Positions 35,575-46,418 are shown, numbered from the stretch's first letter. The stretch: DNA of 64,000 nucleotides from an uncultured Pirellulaceae bacterium (GCA_905480235.1 CAJQPP010000051.1:1-64000); one strand, 5' to 3'. A program made the numbers and translations. The notes: generated from the sequence alone by a model not told the origin.

Positions 35575-38500
35575 ATGAACCGCATTCATATAGGCACCCT
35601 ATTTTGTTTCAGCCTGGTTTTTCTGGCCAGCTCGGCCCTCCAAGGCCAAGAAGCCGCTACGAGCCAAGAAATTCCTTCCAAAGATGCGGCAGTCGGCGCC
35701 GATGCCGCTCCTGCCGAGGCCCAGCTGCAACTCAAGCCTGGTCAGATCAGCGCACTCAAGTTTCGCAACATCGGTCCGGCTTTAATGTCTGGCCGCATTG
35801 CAGATTTAGCAATCAACCCGGACCAACCCAACACCTGGTACGTGGCGGTTGCATCAGGCGGACTCTGGAAAACAACCAATGCGGGTACGACGTGGAAACC
35901 CATTTTCGATAATTACGCTTCCTATTCCATGGGCTGCGTCACCCTTGATCCAAGCAACAGCAATACCGTTTGGGTTGGCACCGGAGAAAATGTGGGAGGG
36001 CGACATATTGGATTTGGCGATGGGGTCTACGTCAGTCACGACGCGGGTAAATCCTTCAAGAATACGGGCCTCAAGGAATCCGAACATTTGTCAAAGATCA
36101 TTGTTCATCCTGAGGATTCCAACGTGATTTTGGTAGCGTCTCAAGGACCTTTGTGGAGCAGCGGCGGGCAACGTGGAATTTACAAATCCACCGACGGCGG
36201 CAAGACATGGACGCAAGTGCTTTCTCGAGGCCCCTGGACGGGAGCAACCGATTTGGTCATGGATCCGGAAAATCCACAAGTGCTCTACGCAGCTTTGCAC
36301 CAAAGACATCGCACCGTGGCTGCCCTAATGAACGGAGGACCCGAGTCGGGGATCTATAAGTCGCTGGATGGAGGGGATACTTGGAGCGAACTCAAGAGTG
36401 GTTTGCCGGGTGGTGATAAAGGTAAGATTTGCTTAGCAATATCGCCCCAAGACGCCAGTGTGGTTTATGCGGGAATTGAATTACCCGGACGTGGCAATGG
36501 CGGTTTCTATCGATCTTCTGATCATGGTGCCAGTTGGGTCAAACAGAGTGACTACGTAGCTGGTGGCACGGGTCCCCACTATTACCAAGAAATTTATCCA
36601 GACCCTCATCGCTTCGATGTTTTGTACCACGCCAACGTGGTGCTCGGACGTACCGAAGACGGCGGTAAGACGTTTGCGGGTGTCGGCAACCGCAACAAGC
36701 ATGTAGACAACCACGCTGTCGCTTTTCATCCCACGGACAAAGAGTTTTTGCTGGTAGGTTGTGACGGTGGCTTGTACCAATCCAATGACTACGGAAAAAC
36801 CTACGACTTCACGGAAAACCTACCGCTCACACAGTTTTATAAAGTTGACGTTGATTATGACTGGCCGGTCTATCATGTCGTCGGCGGTACGCAAGACAAC
36901 AACTCTCAATACGGGCCTTCCCGTACCCTTTCAAGAAACGGAATCAGTAACCGCGACTGGCGCATCACGATTGGCGGAGACGGCCACGATTGTGCCATCG
37001 ACCCCAAGGATCCGAATGTCATCTATTGCGAATCCCAGCAGGGTTATTTGAGACGTTTCGATCGTAAGACAGGTGAATCGGTTGATATTCGACCTCAGCC
37101 CGAAGAAGGTGAAATGAATCTGCGCTTTAACTGGGACGCGCCCATTCATATCAGTCCACACGATCACAAACGTCTTTACTTCGGTTCGCGAAAATTACAC
37201 CGGAGTGATGACCGAGGTGACAACTGGACAACGGTTAGCGACGATCTTTCACGAGGCCTCGATCGATTCAAAGAACCAATTATGGGGCGTGTTTGGAGTA
37301 TCGACGCTACCTGGGATCTTTTGGCGATGAGCCAATTCGGAAATATTACCTCGGTCTCAGAGTCGCCGGTTCAAGAAGGTTTAATCTACGTTGGGACCGA
37401 TGATGGTTTGATACAAGTGACCGAGGACGGGGGACAAAACTGGCGCAAAATGGATAAGATTTTTGACGTGCCGGAATTTTTCTTTGTAAACGATATCAAA
37501 GCCGATCGCTTTGACGCTAACACCGTTTACGCCTGCGTCGATAACCACAAGACAGGTGACTACGCGCCGTACGTTATCAAAAGTACCGACCGTGGCCGCA
37601 ACTGGACGTTGATCAATGGTGATCTTCCGGCGCGTCATATCACATGGCGCATTAACCAAGATCACGAGCAACCCAACCTGTTGTTTTTGGGAACGGAATA
37701 CGGACTGTTTACGTCGATAAACGGTGGTGAAAACTGGGTGAAAATGGCAGGCATCCCGTGCATTCCTGTTCGAGATATTGAAATCCAGCGTCGTGAAAAT
37801 GATGTGGTCGCAGCGACCTTTGGTCGCGGCTTCTACGTTCTGGACGACTACACGCCATTGCGAGATATGACGCAGGAAGCCATCGACAAAGAATTTCACA
37901 TGTTCCCAATTAAGAAGGCTTGGTTGTATAACCCGCAAGACAAACTTGGGGGAATGCGCGGGTGGCAAGGCGATAGTTATTTCGTTGCCGAAAATCCACC
38001 GTACGGAGCAACCTTTACCTATCACTTAAAAGATTCCCTGAAAACCGCAAAACAAAAGCGAACGACCACGGAATCCAAGAATAAAAAGGCCGGCGAAGAT
38101 AATCCTTATCCAGGCTGGGACGCATTGCGCGAAGAAAACCTCGAGGAAAAACCGGTTCTTATTTTCCAGATCGAAGATGCCAATGGAAATGTGGTCGATC
38201 GCATGACGACCTCAGCGAACGCGGGCACACATCGAGTGAACTGGAATCTCCAATACGCGCCTTTCGCGGCTTCATCGGGGCGTGGTGGTTTCGGACCGTC
38301 CATCGTTCCAGGAACCTATCGCGTGACGACCTGGACGCGGACTGGGGATCAAACACAACAGATTGGCGATGCTGTGGAGTTCGAAGTTGAGGCGATTATG
38401 GAACCGACCCTCGAACCTACCGATCGTCAGGAGATCTTGGATTACCAAATGCAGGTAGCGAAGTTGCAGCAATCGGTCTCTGCCTTATCTGCGACGATCA

Positions 38501-38889
38501 ATGAAGCGCTCGAAGATGTGCAACAAGCCAAAGCTGCAATCACCAACGGCAGGACGCCAATCGCTTTGTTGGATCAAGCACGCGCGGTCGAACGCAAGTT
38601 GATTGATGCCAAAGAAAAGATCAGCGGGGATCCTACGCGAGGCGAACGTTTCGAAAATGACTACCCTTCAATTTCCAGCCGCATCAGCAACGCGTTATTT
38701 GGCACGTTCCGGAACTCTTACGGACCAACTGGCACCAACCGCCGCCAATTCGAAATCGCCAACGCGGAATTTAACGGCGTCCAAGATGAATTAAAAGCCG
38801 TTCTTGATGTCGATTACGCGGCATTAAAAACAGCGATGGACGATGCAGGCGTGCCTTGGACCCGTGGACGAGCCCTGCCCGACCAATAG
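35575..38889 (+). CDS. Large secreted sortilin/BNR-type beta-propeller protein
   Basis: The 1104-residue protein has a signal peptide (about 5-23, cleavage near L-Q-G-Q-E). Many BNR/sortilin-like repeats of the type S-x-D-x-G-x-x-W follow, for example S-T-D-G-G-K-T-W, S-L-D-G-G-D-T-W, S-T-D-R-G-R-N-W. The N-terminal F-R-N-I-G-P-A-L-M-S-G-R-I is typical of the VPS10/BNR family found in Bacteroidetes and planctomycetes. A beta-sandwich and a helical C-terminal region (about 960-1090) follow the propeller. The protein probably acts outside the cytoplasm; its catalytic activity is unknown. The ATG at 35575 was chosen for the signal peptide, with AGGA upstream. Confidence 0.85.
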   Translation: MNRIHIGTLFCFSLVFLASSALQGQEAATSQEIPSKDAAVGADAAPAEAQLQLKPGQISALKFRNIGPALMSGRIADLAINPDQPNTWYVAVASGGLWKTTNAGTTWKPIFDNYASYSMGCVTLDPSNSNTVWVGTGENVGGRHIGFGDGVYVSHDAGKSFKNTGLKESEHLSKIIVHPEDSNVILVASQGPLWSSGGQRGIYKSTDGGKTWTQVLSRGPWTGATDLVMDPENPQVLYAALHQRHRTVAALMNGGPESGIYKSLDGGDTWSELKSGLPGGDKGKICLAISPQDASVVYAGIELPGRGNGGFYRSSDHGASWVKQSDYVAGGTGPHYYQEIYPDPHRFDVLYHANVVLGRTEDGGKTFAGVGNRNKHVDNHAVAFHPTDKEFLLVGCDGGLYQSNDYGKTYDFTENLPLTQFYKVDVDYDWPVYHVVGGTQDNNSQYGPSRTLSRNGISNRDWRITIGGDGHDCAIDPKDPNVIYCESQQGYLRRFDRKTGESVDIRPQPEEGEMNLRFNWDAPIHISPHDHKRLYFGSRKLHRSDDRGDNWTTVSDDLSRGLDRFKEPIMGRVWSIDATWDLLAMSQFGNITSVSESPVQEGLIYVGTDDGLIQVTEDGGQNWRKMDKIFDVPEFFFVNDIKADRFDANTVYACVDNHKTGDYAPYVIKSTDRGRNWTLINGDLPARHITWRINQDHEQPNLLFLGTEYGLFTSINGGENWVKMAGIPCIPVRDIEIQRRENDVVAATFGRGFYVLDDYTPLRDMTQEAIDKEFHMFPIKKAWLYNPQDKLGGMRGWQGDSYFVAENPPYGATFTYHLKDSLKTAKQKRTTTESKNKKAGEDNPYPGWDALREENLEEKPVLIFQIEDANGNVVDRMTTSANAGTHRVNWNLQYAPFAASSGRGGFGPSIVPGTYRVTTWTRTGDQTQQIGDAVEFEVEAIMEPTLEPTDRQEILDYQMQVAKLQQSVSALSATINEALEDVQQAKAAITNGRTPIALLDQARAVERKLIDAKEKISGDPTRGERFENDYPSISSRISNALFGTFRNSYGPTGTNRRQFEIANAEFNGVQDELKAVLDVDYAALKTAMDDAGVPWTRGRALPDQ

Positions 38890-39122
38890 ATCGAATCGAG
38901 AGGTATCACCGAACGGATAAACGCCCTCAGGAATGCGCCGCAGGTCTCAGATCGGCTGCCAACCTTTAATTGACGGAGGTTCCTTAGAGTGGTTATGCCA
39001 TGACGGTGGTGATGTCGCCGATTTGTCTTGTGTGGTATACCAAAAGGAACTCCAGCGCGACCGGTAAGGTGCGGTCGACACGCGCGGTAGAAGAAGTCAG
39101 GAAATCTACGGAAGTTAACGTG

Positions 39123-40091
39123 ATGGAACGCCAGGTTGATCCCGACGTTCGGGAACAAAAACCCGCGACCAAGAAAAGAGCGCCGCGGAATCGGACCCTC
39201 GTGCTTTCTGATGCAGATCGCAATCGCTTGATTCCCAAACTGCTTGAGCAGCGTGAGCTAAGCTCACTCCAACCAATGGATGGGGTGATTTGTGGCGACT
39301 GCATGGAGCTGGCAAGCGACTTGCCAAAAGCCTCGGTGGATTTGCTGATTTTGGACCCGCCCTACAACCTTTCGAGAAAGTTTGGCACACGCGCTTTTCG
39401 AAAACAACCGATCGAAGAGTACACGCTCTGGCTTGAGAAAGTTGTTCTGGCATTTCTGCCAGTGTTGAAACCGAATGCCACCGTGTATATCTGCGGCGAT
39501 TGGTTAACGAGCATTTCGATTTTCGAAATTGCCAACCGCCACCTGTTTGTACGCAATCGCATTACTTGGGAACGAGAAAAGGGGCGCGGTGCGAAACAGA
39601 ACTGGAAGAATAACTCGGAAGATATTTGGTTTTGCACAGTAGGCCAAGAATTTACCTTTCATGTGGAAGATGTCCGGCACCGTCGCAGAGTAATCGCTCC
39701 GTATCGAAATAAAGCGGGCCTTCCCAAAGATTGGCAGGAATCGGCAGAAGGCAATTATCGGGACACGTTCCCTTCGAATTTATGGACAGACATTTCGATC
39801 CCGTTTTGGTCGATGCCAGAAAACACAGATCATCCCACCCAGAAAAGTGAAAAATTGTTGGCAAAGCTGATTCTGGCGAGTTCAGCGAAAGGTGATCTGG
39901 TACTGGACCCCTTTGCCGGAAGTGGCAGCACGTGTGTCGCGGCTCAAAAACTGGGACGTCGCTTTCTCGGCATCGAGAGAGAAATGGAATATGCTCTGCT
40001 GGCACTCCGCCGCTTGGAGTTAGCGCAAGACCAACCAACCATTCAAGGTTATCACGATGGGGTTTTCTGGCCAAGAAATACGACCAAATGA
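39123..40091 (+). CDS. Orphan beta-class DNA methyltransferase
   Basis: The protein carries C-G-D-C-M-E-L then L-D-P-P-Y-N (catalytic motif IV, about 76-81), and later H-P-T-Q-K-S and D-P-F-A-G-S-G-S-T (SAM motif I, about 262-270). Motif IV before motif I is the beta-class order. D-P-P-Y points to N6-adenine methylation, though N4-cytosine cannot be excluded. No restriction enzyme gene is adjacent, so it appears to be an orphan enzyme that may mark replication or regulate genes. The ATG at 39123 has GGAAG upstream; an upstream ATG at 39000 would add an unlikely extension. Confidence 0.88.
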   Translation: MERQVDPDVREQKPATKKRAPRNRTLVLSDADRNRLIPKLLEQRELSSLQPMDGVICGDCMELASDLPKASVDLLILDPPYNLSRKFGTRAFRKQPIEEYTLWLEKVVLAFLPVLKPNATVYICGDWLTSISIFEIANRHLFVRNRITWEREKGRGAKQNWKNNSEDIWFCTVGQEFTFHVEDVRHRRRVIAPYRNKAGLPKDWQESAEGNYRDTFPSNLWTDISIPFWSMPENTDHPTQKSEKLLAKLILASSAKGDLVLDPFAGSGSTCVAAQKLGRRFLGIEREMEYALLALRRLELAQDQPTIQGYHDGVFWPRNTTK

Positions 40092-40276
40092 ATTTTGGAC
40101 GACACGCCGGGGCGACCAAGCCAGCAAATCCGTGGGTTGGCGAAGGGGTTGAGGCCTGTAGGATCGCCGTACCAGAAACTGACATCAAAGTTTGCACCAG
40201 CGTGTTATGGTATGTAAGCTTTCCCGGTTGAGCCCGAGATAAAGTCCGAAATCTACTAACGAAAACGCGTGTTGCT

Positions 40277-40879
40277 TTGAGTCCTATACAAAAAGAAATC
40301 GACCCCGCTGAACTCGAAAAATTGGTGGATATTCCGGCGATTAAAGAAGCCGTTAGAAACATCCTAGTCGCTGTAGGGGAAGACCCCGATCGCCCAGGGC
40401 TAAAAGAGACGCCGCGGCGAGTGGCCCATATGTATATGGAAATGTTCGCAGGCTTACATATGGACCCCGAAAGACATTTAAGTGTTGTCTTTCCAGAGGT
40501 CTACGACGAAATGGTTTTGGTCAAAGATATCCCGTTCACAAGCATGTGCGAACACCATCTTCTACCATTTAATGGAGTGGCTCACGTTGCCTACATTCCG
40601 AATGGTAAAGTAACCGGGCTAAGCAAACTTGCTCGGGTGGTGGAAGAGGTCGCACGGCGGCCTCAAGTTCAAGAGAGAATGACGCAACTGGTCGCGGAAA
40701 TCATAGAAGAACACCTCCAGACAAAAGGGGTGGCGGTCGTAATCAGTGCGGAGCACTCGTGCATGTCTATCCGAGGAATTAAGAAGCCGGGCAGCCGTAC
40801 CGTTACCAGCGCCTTGCGTGGCTTGTTTAAATCTAGCCAACCTACCCGAGCAGAGTTCATGTCGCTTATTAAAGAATAG
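40277..40879 (+). CDS. folE: GTP cyclohydrolase I
   Basis: The 200-residue protein has the full FolE signature: [14 protein letters not shown], the zinc and active-site segment [10 protein letters not shown] and the later [10 protein letters not shown]. It converts GTP to dihydroneopterin triphosphate, the first step of folate and pterin synthesis. The start is TTG at 40277, which fits the expected N-terminus; no in-frame ATG is close. A strong terminator follows the gene. Confidence 0.97.
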   Translation: MSPIQKEIDPAELEKLVDIPAIKEAVRNILVAVGEDPDRPGLKETPRRVAHMYMEMFAGLHMDPERHLSVVFPEVYDEMVLVKDIPFTSMCEHHLLPFNGVAHVAYIPNGKVTGLSKLARVVEEVARRPQVQERMTQLVAEIIEEHLQTKGVAVVISAEHSCMSIRGIKKPGSRTVTSALRGLFKSSQPTRAEFMSLIKE

Positions 40880-40923
40880 TACCCACGCTTGGGACATTCG
40901 TTTAACAAGTAATTTGAACCCTT

Positions 40924-40954
40924 CCCTCCGCGCCGGTGGTGCGGAGGGTTTTTT
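40924..40954 (+). terminator. Intrinsic terminator after folE
   Basis: CCCTCCGC (40924-40931) and GCGGAGGG (40941-40948) form a perfect 8-bp GC-rich stem around a nine-base loop, followed by six T residues. It lies 45 bases after the folE stop. Confidence 0.93.
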
Positions 40955-41384
40955 ATGCCCGCCGGACGAGCTGCAATCGTTAATCTAAAAAACACGGCTG
41001 CTCGTATAGTTACGGCTCTATAAAAACGCGACATCCGGCCTGCGGTGATTTTTACACCCAAGCGAACGCTCGACCGCAGTCATCGGCAGTCCTGGGCACC
41101 GGTGCGGGTGAGGTCGGATCCGCTGGGCCTCCTTTTGTGTTGGCTATCTGGAGACGGTAAAATTTGTTGAGCCTTGGAAAGGCCCCGGCGGCGAAGGGAA
41201 TGCCGAGCACGGATTGCTATTAAACAGCGATCCCCGTCGGTGGAATGGGATCCCCAAACGCGCAACCGCCCTTGTTTCGTGGCAATAGCCTTGGTCTTAA
41301 AGCTCAGTGCTACAAGTTTGGGTGCGGGTTAGCTAGGCTATGGTCATAGGAAATTTTTCATTCTGTTTGCTTATTGTTGATCTG
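40955..41384. other. Intergenic region before the giant dehydrogenase gene
   Basis: About 430 bases contain no gene; a 61-codon minus-strand frame at 41080-41265 has no recognisable features. The promoter of the giant gene should lie here, but I cannot place it. Confidence 0.35.
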
Positions 41385-44300
41385 ATGAAATACATATCTC
41401 TCTCGCGATCCAACCGTGTTTTCTGTTGTTTGGCCACATTCGGTTTGTTGGTCACGTCTTTGTTATTTCCGATCGCCGCTTCAGCCCAAAAGAAAACTTT
41501 GGAGCTGAAGCAAGGTGACGCCGTTAGCATTATCGGCAATACCTTGGCCGAGCGAATGCAGCACGACGGCTGGATGGAGGCATTGCTCCAAAATGCTCTG
41601 CAAAAGGAATTGGTCATTCGCAACCTGGGCTTCTCCGCCGACACGCTCGATGTGCGATTACGGAGCAGTGGTTTCGGCAGTCCTGACGAATGGTTGAGCA
41701 AGTTAAACTCAGACGTGGTGTTTGCGTTTTTCGGCTACAACGAATCCTTCGCAGGTGAGGATGGATTGGCCGCTTTTGAAGACGCCTTAACGCGGTTTAT
41801 CAAACACACTCAAGCTCAAAAATATAATGGTGAATCAGCTCCTCAACTGGTTTTGTTTTCACCCACCGCCTGTGAGAACCTTCAACGGAAGACACCCCGC
41901 AACCCATCTGAGGGAATCGCGGCGGCCAATGCTAATCTGCCGGATTTTGGCGAGACGAATCAACGCTTGCAGCTGTACACCGACGCAATGCGGCGAATTG
42001 CAAAGGAAAACAATGTCACTTTTGTAGATCTGTTTGAACCGACGTTGCGAGCATGGAAAACAGGCGATCAATACACGATTAATGGCGTGCATCTGAACGA
42101 GAACGGCAACGCTCTGGTTGCGGAAGCCATTTTGAAGAGCCTGTTTGGCGAGGAGCAAACCTTCGGGAATGTGCAAAGATTGATTCAGGTGCGGGATGCC
42201 GTCAGAGATAAAAATTTCCACTGGTTTCACCGCTATCGAACCACCGACGGTTATTCCACGTACGGGGGCCGTGCTGACCTGAAGTTTACGGATGGACAAA
42301 CCAATCGAGAGGTGGTTCAACGCGAATTGGAAGTGTTGGATTTTATGACCGCTGAGCGGGATAAAAAAGTGCATGCCATGGCAGCCGGTCAGAAGTACGA
42401 GGTGGATGATTCGAAGGCGCCGCCTTTTATTCCCGTGATATCCAATAAACAGGGAGACGGACCCGATGGCACCCATATTTTTCTGTCGGGTGAGGATGCC
42501 GTAAAGAAAATCGAGGTGCACGACGGCATGGAGGTCAACTTGTTTGCCTCCGAGGAAGAATTTCCAGAATTGGCCAGCCCGGTGCAAATGTCATTTGATA
42601 CCAAGGGCCGGTTATGGGTAGCAGCTTGGCCAACTTATCCGCACTGGCAACCGATCGTCGAGGAGATGAACGACAAGTTGCTCATACTCAGCGACACTGA
42701 CAATGATGGCAAAGCCGATGACGTGAAAGTTTTTGCGGATAAATTGCATAACCCGACGGGCTTTGAATTTTGGAATGGCGGGGTCATTGTCGGTCAGGTA
42801 CCGGATCTGTTGTTCTTGAAGGATACCGATGGTGATGACGTGGCGGATGTGCGAGTTCGGCTGCTGCACGGGATCGATTCGGCAGATACCCATCATTCGG
42901 TCAACAGTTTTGTGATTGGGCCGGGCGGCGCGCTTTATTTTCAGGAAGGCACGTTCCACCGCACGCAGATGGAGACCCCGTGGCGTGAGGCCGTTCGGGT
43001 AGCCAACGGGGGTGTCTATCGATTTGACCCGAGGACATTCAAATTAGATGCCTATGTGAGCTATGGTTTTGCCAATCCTCATGGGCATGTCTTTGACGAT
43101 TGGGGTCAAGATTTTGTAACTGATGGAACGGGTAATGTGAATTACTACGTAGCACCCTTTTCTGGACATATCGAATACCCTCAAAAACACAGTCGTTATT
43201 TTCCTTTCTTTCAACAGTGGGTGAGGCCTTGTGGTGCCACCGAAATTCTCTCCAGTGAGCATTTCCCTGAGGAATTGCAAGGCAACTACCTGATCGTCAA
43301 CGTGATCGGCTTTCAGGGAGTGTTGCAATACGAAGTCAAGGACGACGGTTCGGGATTTTTAGGCGAAGAAGTAAAACCGATTCTCAAATCCAGCGACCCA
43401 AATTTTCGACCGGTCGATATCGAAGTAGGGCCAGATGGTGCCATCTATGTGTTGGATTGGCAGAACCCCATCATTGGCCACATGCAACACAATCTGCGAG
43501 ATCCCAATCGAGATAAAGTTCACGGGCGGGTTTATCGAATTACGCAAAAGGATCGTCCGCTTTCGCAAGTAGTCGACCTGACGGTATTGTCTCCCATCGA
43601 GTTGCTGGATCAATTAAAAAGTTCCGAAGCGCGCCATCGTTACCGTGCACGAATTGAACTGAGCGGACGCGATACAGCGGATGTCATGGCAGCGGTGGCA
43701 GCCTGGGTTCCCACACTGGATGCCGCGGATTCGGATTATATTCACCAACGACTGGAAGCGTTGTGGATGACCCAACAGCACAATCAGGTTGACGCTGAAT
43801 TGCTAAAGGAAATGCTGGTATGCGATGACCATCGCGCACGTGCCGCCGCCACGCGGGTACTCTGCTATACCCGAGGTGCAGTACCTGGAGCCTTGGCATT
43901 ATTGGAAACACAGGTCAACGATCCACACCCCCGCGTTCGACTGGAGGCGATTCGCGCGCTCAGCTTTATGTCATCGGTTGAGGCCGCTGAGGTGGTCCTG
44001 CAAGCTAAGAATTATCCGCTGGATAAATTTAGCAACTACTGCTTGAAAGAGACGATGCGGGTTATGGAACCGATGGTTAAAAAGCATATTGCAGAAGGCA
44101 AGCCTTTTGCATCTGATAATCCTGCGGGCCTGCGTTTTATCATGGCGGATTTAACCAGCGCAGAAATTTCCAAGATGCCACGTAATCGGACTGTGTTCGA
44201 GGAGCTGTTAAGTCGCGAGGGAATTTTGCACGAATTCCGATACGAGGCAGCAGAAGGCCTGGCGAAAGAAAACGGCACGGACGTGAATGTAGAATTACTG

Positions 44301-46418
44301 TTGGCCATTGAGCGCGTGGACAAGAGTGACATGCCCAATGCTCAAAGCATCCTTGGCGATTTGACTCATGTCTTTCTTCACGGCGACGGTAAGGGAGTTC
44401 ACGGGAACGCTCCCTCGACCGACTTGAGTAAATACCGTGATCAACTGGATAATCTGGCGGCCAAAGCCAGACGTCCCATTACACGCCAAGTCGCATTTGC
44501 GACCTTGATAGGTGCAGAAAAATCGGCCGACCGTCTGTGGAGCAAGTCACTGAGATCGCCCGCGCAATTCCGCGACTTGATCAGCGCCTTGGCACTGGTG
44601 GATGAAGTGGACGTCAAAAAAGCGCTGGCACCGCGGATCACCAGGCTCTTAAATGAATTGCCGCCCGAAATCGAACAGCAGGTTGCTGACGATGGAGCAA
44701 CCAAAGGTCGTTTTATTCGCATTGAGATACCTGGCGAGAAAAAGATTTTGACACTCGCGGAAGTGCAAGTCATGTCGAACGGTTCCAATGTGGCCGCGCG
44801 CGGCAGGGCTTCGCAATCCAGCACTAGTCACAATGGAACAGCAGCCAAGGCCATTGATGGGAATGCCAGTCCTGCCTTTACGGATGGTGGGCAGACGCAT
44901 ACCCGCGAAACGGAACGTTCACCTTGGTGGGAACTGGATCTGGGAGCCACGGTGCCGCTCGATGAAGTGATCATTTGGAATCGGCGAGACGGTAATTTAT
45001 GGCAACGTCTGAACGGGTTTACGGTGCAGGTCCTGGATGAAAACCGCAATAAAGTTTTCGAGAAAAAGAACCTGCCAGCTCCCAAATCCAGTACGGCGGT
45101 GAAGTTGTTGGGGGATCCTCGATCCGATATTCGCACCGCTGCGATTGCCGCCGCTATCCACCTGGTGCCCGGGGAGGCGTCGACTTTCGAGGCGTTTGCC
45201 AATTTCATTCTCACAAATCAGTCACGCGCTGATGCCATCCGAGGCATGGCGCGGCTGCCAAAACGCAGCTGGGTAAACGGTCAAATTACGCCGCTGGTTG
45301 ATAATGTTATCGAACGTGTTAGTTCGATGTCAGCGAAACAGCGAACGATGCCCGCCGTTATTGACGAAATCTCGCTGGGCAAAAAATTGACAACGGCAAT
45401 GCCGGCCGCGCAAGCAAAAGCCGTTCGCAGTAAATTAAATGATCTCGGAATCAATGTGGTGGTTCTGCGGCCGGTGCAGCATCGGATGCAATACGATGTC
45501 ACAACATTTTTTGTGGAAGCGGGAAAACCTTTCCAGCTGATTTTGGATAATACCGATATCATGCCACACAACGTGGTGATCACGACTCCGGGCGCTTACG
45601 CCAAAGTGGGCATCGCAGCCGAACTGATGGCAACTGAAGCGGGCGCCATTCAAAGGCAATACGTCCCCAACCTGTCGGAGGTCCTGTACGCTTCCAAGAT
45701 GCTGCAGCCAGGTCAATTAGAACGATTGGATATCATGGCTCCTTCCGAACCAGGCGAATATCCATACGTATGCACCTATCCCGGGCACTGGCGGCGAATG
45801 TACGGCGTCATGCATGTCGTGGAGGATTTGGAGAGCGCGCCGATGGAGGCTTTAGCACCCACGGTCGATTCAGAAATTGCCATGCGGTCCTTCGTCCGGG
45901 ACTGGAAGTTGGAAGAGTTGCTAGGAGATCTCGAGAGTGCCGATTCGGGTCGTTCATTCGAACAGGGCCGAGCCCTGTTCACCGAGTTATCTTGTGCACA
46001 ATGCCATCGTGTGGATCAGAGCGATGGGGGAGATGTTGGGCCGAATATTGTTGACCTGAAAGCCAAGTTCGCCAAAGGTGAAATGGACCGAGCTGGGTTA
46101 TTGAAAAGCCTGATAGAACCCTCCGAGACGATCGATGAAAAATACCGTTCGTGGATCATTCTCGATATCGATGGACGTACTCGCACAGGCGTGATTGCGG
46201 AAAGAACGCCCACGGAACTGCGCCTGCTCGCTAATCCATTGGATAATGGCGAGCCGGTTACCATCGCGATCGACGAGATTGACGAAGAAATCGAGTCCAA
46301 GATTTCCATGATGCCGCAAGGCTTGCTGAATACTTGTAGCAAGGATGAAATTCTGGACCTCCTGATGTATATAGAATCCGTAGGCGATAAAAATCACCCA
46401 GCCTTCAGAAACGACTAA
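41385..46418 (+). CDS. Giant secreted SGNH / propeller / HEAT / discoidin / azurin / cytochrome c protein
   Basis: The 1677-residue protein has a signal peptide (about 12-34, cleavage after A-S-A). In order it carries: an SGNH-type domain (about 35-270; I-I-G-N-T-L-A-E-R, F-F-G-Y-N-E-S-F); a PVC-type dehydrogenase beta-propeller (about 385-710); HEAT-like repeats (about 730-1080); a discoidin-like F5/8C domain (about 1105-1245); an azurin-like cupredoxin (His1395, Cys1463, His1468, Met1472); and a cytochrome c domain with C-A-Q-C-H at 1537-1541. The copper ligands match azurin in spacing. Such proteins occur in planctomycetes as putative sugar dehydrogenases with electron transfer from the propeller to copper to haem. 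The ATG at 41385 is preferred for the signal peptide. Confidence 0.9.
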   Translation: MKYISLSRSNRVFCCLATFGLLVTSLLFPIAASAQKKTLELKQGDAVSIIGNTLAERMQHDGWMEALLQNALQKELVIRNLGFSADTLDVRLRSSGFGSPDEWLSKLNSDVVFAFFGYNESFAGEDGLAAFEDALTRFIKHTQAQKYNGESAPQLVLFSPTACENLQRKTPRNPSEGIAAANANLPDFGETNQRLQLYTDAMRRIAKENNVTFVDLFEPTLRAWKTGDQYTINGVHLNENGNALVAEAILKSLFGEEQTFGNVQRLIQVRDAVRDKNFHWFHRYRTTDGYSTYGGRADLKFTDGQTNREVVQRELEVLDFMTAERDKKVHAMAAGQKYEVDDSKAPPFIPVISNKQGDGPDGTHIFLSGEDAVKKIEVHDGMEVNLFASEEEFPELASPVQMSFDTKGRLWVAAWPTYPHWQPIVEEMNDKLLILSDTDNDGKADDVKVFADKLHNPTGFEFWNGGVIVGQVPDLLFLKDTDGDDVADVRVRLLHGIDSADTHHSVNSFVIGPGGALYFQEGTFHRTQMETPWREAVRVANGGVYRFDPRTFKLDAYVSYGFANPHGHVFDDWGQDFVTDGTGNVNYYVAPFSGHIEYPQKHSRYFPFFQQWVRPCGATEILSSEHFPEELQGNYLIVNVIGFQGVLQYEVKDDGSGFLGEEVKPILKSSDPNFRPVDIEVGPDGAIYVLDWQNPIIGHMQHNLRDPNRDKVHGRVYRITQKDRPLSQVVDLTVLSPIELLDQLKSSEARHRYRARIELSGRDTADVMAAVAAWVPTLDAADSDYIHQRLEALWMTQQHNQVDAELLKEMLVCDDHRARAAATRVLCYTRGAVPGALALLETQVNDPHPRVRLEAIRALSFMSSVEAAEVVLQAKNYPLDKFSNYCLKETMRVMEPMVKKHIAEGKPFASDNPAGLRFIMADLTSAEISKMPRNRTVFEELLSREGILHEFRYEAAEGLAKENGTDVNVELLLAIERVDKSDMPNAQSILGDLTHVFLHGDGKGVHGNAPSTDLSKYRDQLDNLAAKARRPITRQVAFATLIGAEKSADRLWSKSLRSPAQFRDLISALALVDEVDVKKALAPRITRLLNELPPEIEQQVADDGATKGRFIRIEIPGEKKILTLAEVQVMSNGSNVAARGRASQSSTSHNGTAAKAIDGNASPAFTDGGQTHTRETERSPWWELDLGATVPLDEVIIWNRRDGNLWQRLNGFTVQVLDENRNKVFEKKNLPAPKSSTAVKLLGDPRSDIRTAAIAAAIHLVPGEASTFEAFANFILTNQSRADAIRGMARLPKRSWVNGQITPLVDNVIERVSSMSAKQRTMPAVIDEISLGKKLTTAMPAAQAKAVRSKLNDLGINVVVLRPVQHRMQYDVTTFFVEAGKPFQLILDNTDIMPHNVVITTPGAYAKVGIAAELMATEAGAIQRQYVPNLSEVLYASKMLQPGQLERLDIMAPSEPGEYPYVCTYPGHWRRMYGVMHVVEDLESAPMEALAPTVDSEIAMRSFVRDWKLEELLGDLESADSGRSFEQGRALFTELSCAQCHRVDQSDGGDVGPNIVDLKAKFAKGEMDRAGLLKSLIEPSETIDEKYRSWIILDIDGRTRTGVIAERTPTELRLLANPLDNGEPVTIAIDEIDEEIESKISMMPQGLLNTCSKDEILDLLMYIESVGDKNHPAFRND

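Noticed and set aside
39123-40091. Methyltransferase as part of a restriction-modification system
   Set aside because: No endonuclease-like gene in the flanking 5 kb on either side.
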